NCBI GenBank assembly: GCA_007135435.1
Contig: SLIW01000255.1
Span: 1 to 12,284 of the forward strand
DNA from: Natronomonas sp.
Lineage (GTDB): Archaea > Halobacteriota > Halobacteria > Halobacteriales > Haloarculaceae
DNA: 12,284 nucleotides
Direction: 5' to 3'
In this document: positions 7,311-12,284 of the stretch, piece after piece
Layout: each line of letters begins with the position of its first letter
How positions within the stretch are numbered: the stretch's first letter is position 1
Position numbers and translations under genes: made by a program
Notes under the pieces: model-generated
Databases searched by the model: none
What the model was told of the DNA's origin: nothing
What the model saw: the letters and a program-made list of their open reading frames with translations, nothing else

Positions 7311-9153
7311 GACCGCCCACGACGTCGCCGACGACGTCGAGGCGGCCGTCGAGTCGACCGACCTCCCCCGGCGCCTCAAGGAGGAGGTCTACGCGGCCGT
7401 CGCCGACCGCGACGGCGTGACCGCCGAGCAGGCCGAGGCGCTGACCCAGGCGGTGGAGTCGCAGTACCTCCAGACCCGGGTCGACCCGCTCGACCCGGTC
7501 GGGACGGTCTCGGCCCAGAGCATCGGCGAACCCGGAACGCAGATGAGCGTGCCGTCCGACGAACGGATCATCGTCCGCCGAGGCGGAGAGACTGACGTAA
7601 CCGAGATCGGCCCGCTCGTCGACGCGGTGATGGAGAACCGAGACACCAGAGAGTTCGAGGGGCACGAGGTGGCGCTGGCGCCGGAGGATCTGGAGGTGCC
7701 GAGCCTCGACGAGGACGAGACGGTCACGTGGAAGCCCGTCGAGGAGATCAGTCGACACGAGGCACCCGACGAGTTGCTCCAGTTCGAACTCGAATCGGGT
7801 CGCTCCATTCGGGCGACGAAGGCGCATTCGTTCGTGACGAAGGTTGAGGGCGAGATCGTCCCCGTCAACGCCGAGTCGCTAACAGTTGAAGACCGACTCC
7901 CCACGTTCGGGGAATACGATCCAAGAGACCGTCGTATCGACCTCGGCGATCTCGATCGGACGATTGCAGCAGATGGGGGCGCTTTCGTCGACCCATCTGC
8001 AGCCGAACGTCGGGGGCGTATAGACGTCGATGTCGTCTGGGACCGTATCGAGTCGATCGAGACGGTCGAGACCGACCACGAGTACGTCTACGACCTCTCG
8101 GTCGAGGGACTCGAGACGTTCACCACCGCCGAGGGTGTCGTGACGCACAACACGATGAACACGTTCCACTACGCCGGCGTCGCCGAGATCGACGTCACCC
8201 AGGGGCTCCCGCGGCTCATCGAGCTGGTGGACGCCCGGAAGACCCCCGACACGCCCATGATGACGGTCCACCTCGACGGCGAGTACGCCGAGGAGCGCGA
8301 GCGTGCCCACGAGGTCGTCTGGGAGATCGAGGCGACGCGGATCCTCGCGCTCGGGGACGTTTCGACGAACGTCGCCGACATGCTGGTCCGGATCGACCTC
8401 AACGAGGAGACCCTCGAGGAGCGGTGGCCCCGAGCCGAGGGCATCGAGGAGGTCGCCGAGGAGATCGCCGGGACGATCGAGTCGAGCCTCGGCGTCGAGA
8501 CGGTCCGGCCGGAGCCGACGGTCGTGGAGTTCGGCCCGGAGCAGCCCTCCTACCGCGAGCTGCTGCAGCTCGTCGAGGAGCTCCGGGACGTCGTCTTCAA
8601 GGGGATCGACGAGATCTCCCGGGTCGTCATCCGCAAGGAGGAGCGCGAGGCGCCGGACGCCGCGGACGGAGCGGACGGCGACGAGGAGTTCGTCCTCTAC
8701 ACCGAGGGGTCGGCGTTCGGCGACGTCCTCGACATCGAGGGCGTCGACGCCTCGCGGACCACCTCGAACAACATCCACGAGATCTACCGGAACCTCGGCG
8801 TCGAGGCCGCCCGCGAGCGGATCATCGACGAGACGATGAACACCCTCGAGGAGCAGGGCCTCGACGACGTCAACGTCCGTCACCTGATGCTCGTCGCGGA
8901 CATCATGACGAACAACGGCGAGATCGAGTCCATCGGCCGCCACGGCATCTCGGGGAACAAGGACTCCGTGCTGGCGCGGGCCGCCTTCGAGGTGACGGTC
9001 AACCACCTGCTGGACGCCGCCATCCACGGCGAGATCGACGACCTCAACGGCGTCACCGAGAACGTGATCGTCGGCAAGCCGATCAAGCTCGGGACGGGTG
9101 ACGTGGACCTCCGGATGGGCTCGAAGCCCGCCGGCGGCTCCGCCGACGACTGA
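7303..9153 (+). CDS. rpoA2: DNA-directed RNA polymerase subunit A'' precursor containing an intein
   Basis: The 616-residue precursor contains 414 residues of A'' extein (1-81 and 284-616), normal for haloarchaea, plus a 202-residue intein (82-283). A'' is the C-terminal third of the largest subunit. It supplies the trigger loop, jaw and part of the clamp. The N-extein ends in [11 protein letters not shown] and the C-extein resumes with [20 protein letters not shown], so the joined sequence restores the trigger-loop consensus. A late conserved segment, [16 protein letters not shown], begins near residue 526. An acidic insertion (about 449-461) is typical of halophile proteins. Spliced RpoA'' joins A' to make one functional subunit; without splicing the trigger loop would be broken. 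Confidence 0.96.
   Translation: MTETAHDVADDVEAAVESTDLPRRLKEEVYAAVADRDGVTAEQAEALTQAVESQYLQTRVDPLDPVGTVSAQSIGEPGTQMSVPSDERIIVRRGGETDVTEIGPLVDAVMENRDTREFEGHEVALAPEDLEVPSLDEDETVTWKPVEEISRHEAPDELLQFELESGRSIRATKAHSFVTKVEGEIVPVNAESLTVEDRLPTFGEYDPRDRRIDLGDLDRTIAADGGAFVDPSAAERRGRIDVDVVWDRIESIETVETDHEYVYDLSVEGLETFTTAEGVVTHNTMNTFHYAGVAEIDVTQGLPRLIELVDARKTPDTPMMTVHLDGEYAEERERAHEVVWEIEATRILALGDVSTNVADMLVRIDLNEETLEERWPRAEGIEEVAEEIAGTIESSLGVETVRPEPTVVEFGPEQPSYRELLQLVEELRDVVFKGIDEISRVVIRKEEREAPDAADGADGDEEFVLYTEGSAFGDVLDIEGVDASRTTSNNIHEIYRNLGVEAARERIIDETMNTLEEQGLDDVNVRHLMLVADIMTNNGEIESIGRHGISGNKDSVLARAAFEVTVNHLLDAAIHGEIDDLNGVTENVIVGKPIKLGTGDVDLRMGSKPAGGSADD
7546..8151 (+). mobile_element. Mini-intein in RpoA'' (trigger-loop insertion site)
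   Basis: A 202-residue in-frame insertion between GTQM and TMNTFHYAG. It begins with Ser1, ends in VVTHN, and is followed by Thr as the +1 nucleophile. Block B is visible as [12 protein letters not shown], with T91 and H94 in intein numbering (the TxxH motif). Block F is [14 protein letters not shown] (179-192) and block G ends H201-N202. No LAGLIDADG motif occurs, so a homing endonuclease domain is missing; the middle (about 118-162) is a short linker. Codons such as CTA, ACA, GTT, GAA, AGA, ATT and TTG are frequent here and nearly absent from the flanking exteins, which supports foreign origin. Inteins are known at this RpoA'' position in other archaea. Confidence 0.95.
7969..8000. repeat. 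9-bp inverted repeat in the intein linker
   Basis: GCAGATGGG (7969-7977) and CCCATCTGC (7992-8000) are exact reverse complements around a 14-nt loop. The pair encodes intein residues near 142-152, in the linker where an endonuclease domain sits in full-length inteins. It may be a deletion scar or chance. Confidence 0.6.
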
Positions 9154-9274
9154 TCGCGGCGGCGGCCGACCGCACGGACGACTGAGCGCGTCGACGATCG
9201 ACCGTGCCCACGACCGCTTCGTCGGCGGTCACCCACGCCGACGACCCGTCCCACTCACCACCGGTACTCATGGA
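9154..9274 (+). other. rpoA''-nusA spacer with 8-bp hairpin
   Basis: The 121-nt spacer carries an exact hairpin: CGTCGGCG at 9220-9227 and CGCCGACG at 9236-9243, with an 8-nt loop. I see no clear TATA box or T-run, so nusA is probably co-transcribed with rpoA''. Unlike the upstream junctions, this spacer is not bridged by an ATGA-type overlap. The hairpin could affect nusA translation or mRNA processing, but this is inference. Confidence 0.5.
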
Positions 9275-9700
9275 ATGCGTCGCACCCTGACGGACGAGGC
9301 CCGCCGGTTCATCGCGCTGTTCGACGAGGAGACCGACGTGACGGCGACCGACTGCCTCGTCGACGACGAGCACGACCGCGTCGTCTACGTCCTGCCGCCG
9401 GGGACCATGGGGAAGGCCATCGGCCCCGGCGGCAAGCACGTCAAGCGCGTCGAGCGCAAGCTCGGCCGCGACGTCGAGCTCGTCGAGGGCGCGGACACGG
9501 CCGAGGACTTCGTCGCGAACGCGCTGGCGCCGGCGGCGGTGTACAACGTCACCGTCAGCGAGAACGACACGACGGTCGCCTACGCGGAGGTCGACCGCGA
9601 CGACACCGGCGTGGCCATCGGCACGGGCGGACGCAACATCCAGCTGGCTCGCCGGCTGGCCAAGCGGCACTTCGACGTCGACGAGATCGAGCTCACCTGA
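9275..9700 (+). CDS. nusA: Archaeal NusA-family transcription factor
   Basis: A 141-residue protein made of two KH RNA-binding domains, without the N-terminal polymerase-binding and S1 domains of bacterial NusA. This is normal for archaea. The KH1 loop is GKAIGPGG (46-53), followed by KHVKRVERKLGRDVELVE. The KH2 loop is GTGGRN (116-121), followed by IQLARRLAKRHFDVDEIEL. It is presumed to bind nascent RNA and modulate elongation or termination. The ATG at 9275 gives the family N-terminus (MRRTLTDEARRFIALF); an out-of-frame ATG at 9270 stops after six codons. Its place right after rpoA'' is the usual haloarchaeal order. The ribosomal genes that normally follow are missing. Confidence 0.95.
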   Translation: MRRTLTDEARRFIALFDEETDVTATDCLVDDEHDRVVYVLPPGTMGKAIGPGGKHVKRVERKLGRDVELVEGADTAEDFVANALAPAAVYNVTVSENDTTVAYAEVDRDDTGVAIGTGGRNIQLARRLAKRHFDVDEIELT

Positions 9701-9867
9701 GCCGGGGCCGGGCGTCGTCACTCTCTTTCGCCGTCCTCGAGCCCATCTTCCGCCGCCGCTCGTGCATGCTGGTGTCCCACCATCGTGACGGTCGTGTGAA
9801 CTGAACCTGGGTGCCGTGATGCCGATGGGTCACCGGACGGCTTGCCGATGGGCACTGGGCAGCATCC

Positions 9868-9968
9868 CCACCCGACTTATAAACAACCGATAAGTATCGG
9901 GTTCAGGTCGACCGACGCCGGTGGAACCGATCGACGTCACGTAAAAGGACCCGATACTTATCGGGTGG
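9868..9968. repeat. 101-bp element with paired inverted palindromes and a TATA-like box
   Basis: CCGATAAGTATCGGGT (9887-9902) and ACCCGATACTTATCGG (9949-9964) are perfect 16-bp inverted copies. Each is also a palindrome of the form CCGATA-NN-TATCGG, and the right copy extends to CCCGATA-CT-TATCGGG. An outer pair, CCACCCGA (9868-9875) and TCGGGTGG (9961-9968), is also exactly complementary. TATA-like CTTATAAAC lies at 9876-9884. The arrangement resembles two operators around a promoter or the ends of a small palindromic element. No gene lies where a promoter would be expected. Confidence 0.8.
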
Positions 9969-9994
9969 TAGCCCGGAGCCAGGCTCACCGTTAG

Positions 9995-10070
9995 GGGTCC
10001 CATCTGGATGGCGGTGTCCCATCTGGATGGCGGTGTCTCCTCTGGACGGCAGTGTCCCATCTGGACGATG
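9995..10070 (+). repeat. Four 19-nt tandem repeats after nusA
   Basis: Units at 9995-10013, 10014-10032, 10033-10051 and 10052-10070. The clearest unit is GTGTCCCATCTGGATGGCG. Units 1 and 2 contain the small palindrome CCATC-TG-GATGG. Unit 4, with the next two bases, can form CCCATC-TGGAC-GATGGG (10056-10072). Unit 3 is the most diverged. The unit length is not a multiple of three, so this is not a coding repeat. Confidence 0.85.
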
Positions 10071-10309
10071 GGGGGTCGGCGGTGCCCAGTTGGCGGCTGG
10101 AGGTCCCGGTGGTGGGTGGTCGGGCGACGTCCTTCGAAAGATTGCGGGCGGACCGACCCGGGAGCCACGACGCTCACGACGCGAGGATGAACGGCAAGCG
10201 GTGGCGAGACCCCACGCGCATCCGGGGTGCGACCCGCCGGTATCGCCTCCACGTCACGACCCCCGGCTATCGCACCCCTCTGCCAGCCCCGCAGGCACGG
10301 CCCCACGGT

Positions 10310-11281
10310 TCAGTCGGGGTCCTCGCCGTCTGACGGTCCCCCGACCTCGTCGGCTCTTCGCAGGTCCACGACGTCGCGGGACTCGGCTTCGACGTAGATC
10401 CGGTCCGCCTCGGGGACGACCTCCCGGATGGCCCGTTCGACCCGATCGATGGCCACCTCGACCCCCGCCGTGTCGAGGTCGCCGACGAAGTCGACCTCGC
10501 AGGCGACCAGTACCGCCTCTGGGCCGAGGTGCATCGTGCGGAGGTCGACCACCTCGTCGACCCCCTCGACGGCGTCGATGGCCTCCAGTAGCTCCGCCCG
10601 GACGCGTCGGGTGACACCCTCGCCGACCAGCAGCGCCCGGTTCTCCCAGGCGAGCGCGAGGGCCATGCCCATGAGCAGCAGCCCGATGATCGCGCTCCCG
10701 GCGGCGTCGTAGATCGTGTTCCCGGTCCGGTCGGTGAGGTAGATGCCGACGATGGCGACGATCACCCCGGTGACGGCCACGAGGTTCTCGGTGGCGGCGG
10801 TGAGCAGCGGGGCGTCCTTGGTCCGGCGGAACGTCTGCCGCAGCGATCCGAACCCCTCGACGTCGGCCTCCTGGTCGACCGCCTGGTAGGACTTGTAGAG
10901 GGCGGCCGACTCGAAGGCGAGGGCGACGCCCAGGACCACGTAGTTGATGGTGACGTCGACGTCGCGGGCGGACGTCCCGACCGTCGCGTACCCCTCCCGC
11001 ACCGCGGCGTAGCCGGTGACGCCGAACAGCAGGACGGTGACCACGAACGCGAAGAAGTACTGCTCCTTGCCGCGGCCGAAGGGGTGCTTCCGCGAGGCGT
11101 CGGCCTCGCTCAGCCGGAGGCCGACCAGCAGGAGGACCTGGTTTCCCACGTCGCTCAGTGAGTAGTACACCTGGCTGAGCATGCTCGCGTTCCCCGTGGC
11201 GAGCCAGGCGACGAACTTGGCGATGGCGATGGCCAGGCTCGCGACGAGCGAGACCACCAGGACGAGCCGCGTCGAGGTCAT
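10310..11281 (-). CDS. Cation diffusion facilitator (CDF) family transporter-like protein
   Basis: A 323-residue membrane protein. Six membrane segments are apparent (about 4-28, 33-57, 75-93, 112-130, 157-182, 190-213), followed by a soluble C-terminal domain (about 214-302) and a short acidic tail. The family signature SLSDVGNQVLLLVGLRLSEA (41-60) with KHPFGRGKEQYFFAF (65-79) places it in the CDF superfamily near the SLC30A9-type branch. These usually export zinc, manganese or other divalent cations by proton exchange. Compared with the canonical sites, TM2 reads Y40-xxx-D44 instead of H/D-xxx-D, and TM5 reads E165-N166 where Asp is usual. Metal transport is therefore uncertain. The ATG at 11281 is chosen because homology and the first membrane segment begin there; the frame extends further upstream only as Arg-rich low-complexity sequence. 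It lies 185 bp downstream of the glutamate dehydrogenase gene on the same strand. Confidence 0.88.
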   Translation of the reverse strand: MTSTRLVLVVSLVASLAIAIAKFVAWLATGNASMLSQVYYSLSDVGNQVLLLVGLRLSEADASRKHPFGRGKEQYFFAFVVTVLLFGVTGYAAVREGYATVGTSARDVDVTINYVVLGVALAFESAALYKSYQAVDQEADVEGFGSLRQTFRRTKDAPLLTAATENLVAVTGVIVAIVGIYLTDRTGNTIYDAAGSAIIGLLLMGMALALAWENRALLVGEGVTRRVRAELLEAIDAVEGVDEVVDLRTMHLGPEAVLVACEVDFVGDLDTAGVEVAIDRVERAIREVVPEADRIYVEAESRDVVDLRRADEVGGPSDGEDPD

Positions 11282-11466
11282 CCGTCCCGGACGTACGGTC
11301 GCCGGGGTCACGGTCCTTTCCCTGCGGAGCACTGCCAGGGACAGGGCCAGGCCGGCGTCGCGGCGTCCCTGGGGACGGACCGCCCCTCCGAGGGCCCTCC
11401 GCTCGACGGTCAGCGTTCGGCGCCCGACGGCCGGCATCCGGCGTCCGACGGCCAGCGTCCGGTGCC
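11282..11466 (-). other. Spacer between glutamate dehydrogenase and CDF genes
   Basis: The 185-bp spacer holds the 21-nt tandem repeats next to the glutamate dehydrogenase stop. It has no strong TATA box within about 50 nt of the CDF start. The CDF gene may therefore be read through from upstream, but a weak promoter cannot be excluded. Confidence 0.4.
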
Positions 11467-11476
11467 CTACGGCCAG
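11393..11476 (-). repeat. Four 21-nt units starting in the 3' end of the glutamate dehydrogenase gene
   Basis: On the - strand the units run 11476-11456, 11455-11435, 11434-11414 and 11413-11393. Each begins with a version of CTGGCCGTCGG. The first unit contains the last two codons and stop of the gene (TGG CCG TAG); the second and third units have TCG where the stop stands. The unit is seven codons long, so the dehydrogenase frame would stay open until a TGA at the start of the fourth unit. The pattern suggests tandem duplication of the gene's own 3' end. Confidence 0.85.
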
Positions 11477-12284
11477 AGCCCTCGGGCCTCGTGGGCCTTC
11501 GAGAGCCGCTCGAGGGCGACGGCGTAGGCGGCGTCGCGCCAGGTGGCGTCGGGGTGGCGCTCGTAGGCCTCCCGGACGGCCTCCCAGGCCTTGCCCATCT
11601 CGGCGTGGAGCTCCTCGTTGACGCGCTCGAGCGACCACGACCGGCGGTTGCGGTCCTGGAGCCACTCGAAGTACGAGACGGTGACGCCGCCGGCGTTCGC
11701 GAGGACGTCCGGGATCACCGGGACGCCGCGCTCGGCGAGGACGGCGTCGGCGGCGAACGTCGTCGGGCCGTTGGCACCCTCGACGACGACGTCCGCCCGG
11801 ACGTCGTCGACGTTCTCCTCGGTGATCACGTTCCCGACCGCACACGGCGCCAGCAGGTCCACGTCCAGGGCCAGCAGCTCGTCGTTGCCGATCACCTCGC
11901 CGCCGCCGTCGTGGGTGGTGACCCCCTCGGGCTCCTCCTCGTGGGTGGGGATGGCCGGGACGTCGAGGCCGTCGGGGTCGTAGAGCGCCCCGTTGACGTC
12001 GCTGACGGCGACGACGTCGGCGCCCCAGGCGTCCAGGAGCCGGGCGGCGTTCGCGCCGACGCTGCCGAAGCCCTGGACCGCGACCGTCGCGCCCTCGACC
12101 GGCCGCTCGTCGTACTCGAGGGCCTTCCGGGCCACGATCGCGACGCTTCGACCCGGCGACTCCTCCCGTCCCTCGCTACCGCCGATCGCGGGCGGTTTGC
12201 CAGTCACCACGCCGGGCGACGTTTCGGCCTCCTGGACGCTGTAGGTGTCCATGATCCAGGCCATCGTCTGGGCGTCGGTCCCCA
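11467..12284 (-). CDS. gdh: Glutamate dehydrogenase (Glu/Leu/Phe/Val dehydrogenase family), C-terminal part
   Basis: The gene enters from the right edge, so the N-terminal glutamate-binding domain with the catalytic lysine is outside the window. The 271 visible residues start [15 protein letters not shown] and include [20 protein letters not shown]. The dinucleotide-binding fold has GFGSVG, ending its second strand at VAVSD. Then come [22 protein letters not shown] and [14 protein letters not shown]. The protein ends in ARGLWP. The enzyme interconverts glutamate and 2-oxoglutarate plus ammonia using NAD(P). The cofactor preference is not clear from VSD alone, and haloarchaea carry several paralogues, so I do not assign a numbered gene name. 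The 3' end overlaps the first unit of a 21-nt tandem repeat. Confidence 0.95.
   Translation of the reverse strand, partial: GTDAQTMAWIMDTYSVQEAETSPGVVTGKPPAIGGSEGREESPGRSVAIVARKALEYDERPVEGATVAVQGFGSVGANAARLLDAWGADVVAVSDVNGALYDPDGLDVPAIPTHEEEPEGVTTHDGGGEVIGNDELLALDVDLLAPCAVGNVITEENVDDVRADVVVEGANGPTTFAADAVLAERGVPVIPDVLANAGGVTVSYFEWLQDRNRRSWSLERVNEELHAEMGKAWEAVREAYERHPDATWRDAAYAVALERLSKAHEARGLWP

Larger units (their letters stand above)
9701..10309. other. 609-bp convergent intergenic region rich in repeats
   Basis: No convincing gene is present on either strand; the open frames here are low-complexity and Arg/Pro-rich. After the nusA stop a weak T-rich stretch (CTCTCTTT, 9721-9728) may end transcription. 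TGCCGATGGG occurs twice (9820-9829 and 9843-9852). A TATA-like CTTATAAAC (9876-9884) and paired inverted palindromes occupy 9868-9968. Four 19-nt tandem repeats fill 9995-10070. From about 10080 to 10309 I see only a weak further repeat-like stretch (GTGCCCAGTTGGCGGCT near 10082). No tRNA arms were found. Confidence 0.7.

Noticed and set aside
4218..7379. 1053-codon open frame on the - strand opposite rpoA'
   Set aside because: A shadow of rpoA'. Its translation is Val/Leu/Arg/Asp-rich without motifs, while the + strand carries clear catalytic and zinc motifs.
7546..8151. Intein considered as carrying a LAGLIDADG homing endonuclease
   Set aside because: No LAGLIDADG-like motif is present and 202 residues leave too little room beyond the splicing domains.
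9900..9920. GGGTTCAGGTC as a tRNA T-arm
   Set aside because: The flanking bases do not pair into a 5-bp T-stem, and no acceptor or anticodon stem fits around it.
9995..10070. Tandem 19-nt units considered as a CRISPR array
   Set aside because: The units are directly adjacent, with no unique spacers, and there are no cas genes nearby.
9830..10306. 158-codon - strand open frame in the nusA-CDF gap
   Set aside because: It reads through the 19-nt repeats and palindromes, giving a repetitive Pro/Arg/Trp-rich product with no family resemblance. No ribosome binding site supports it.
11282..11845. Upstream extension of the CDF reading frame to a 511-residue protein
   Set aside because: The extra N-terminal part overlaps the glutamate dehydrogenase gene in another frame, is Arg/Gly-rich and includes the 21-nt repeats. 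Family similarity begins at the ATG at 11281.

Overview
This window comes from the chromosome of an extremely halophilic archaeon (class Halobacteria). The evidence is very GC-rich DNA with strongly G/C third codon positions, highly acidic proteins, and an RNA polymerase whose B subunit is split into B'' and B' and whose A subunit is split into A' and A''. Genus and species cannot be read from the sequence alone.

Layout. Positions 1-356 hold no convincing gene. They carry a T-tract hairpin, a perfect 8-bp hairpin and a TATA-like promoter embedded in a near-palindrome, which probably starts the operon. From 357 to 9153 the + strand encodes rpoH, rpoB'', rpoB', rpoA' and rpoA'', followed by the archaeal transcription factor gene nusA (9275-9700). 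Together these encode the catalytic core of RNA polymerase, its small H subunit and an elongation/termination-linked RNA-binding protein. RpoA'' is interrupted by a 202-residue intein without a homing-endonuclease domain. It sits inside the trigger loop, so splicing should be needed for an active polymerase.

The rps12-rps7-EF genes that usually follow nusA in haloarchaea are absent. Instead a 609-bp convergent gap (9701-10309) holds a pair of inverted palindromes, a strong TATA-like element and four 19-bp tandem repeats. Beyond it, on the - strand, lie a cation diffusion facilitator (CDF) family membrane protein (10310-11281) and the C-terminal two thirds of a glutamate dehydrogenase (11467 to the right edge).

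Two themes stand out. First, the three non-overlapping junctions of the rpo operon (rpoH/B'', B''/B', B'/A') are each bridged by an open frame that begins at or within 3 nt of the upstream stop and ends in an ATGA overlap with the next start; the A'/A'' junction overlaps directly. Second, short tandem duplications lie at several gene edges: six 24-nt units between rpoB'' and rpoB', a 21-nt duplication before rpoA', four 19-nt units after nusA, and four 21-nt units that begin in the last codons of the glutamate dehydrogenase gene. I see no CRISPR array, insertion sequence or multi-gene accessory system. The most unusual pieces are the trigger-loop intein, the bridged rpo junctions, the paired palindromes and the CDF protein with altered metal-site residues.
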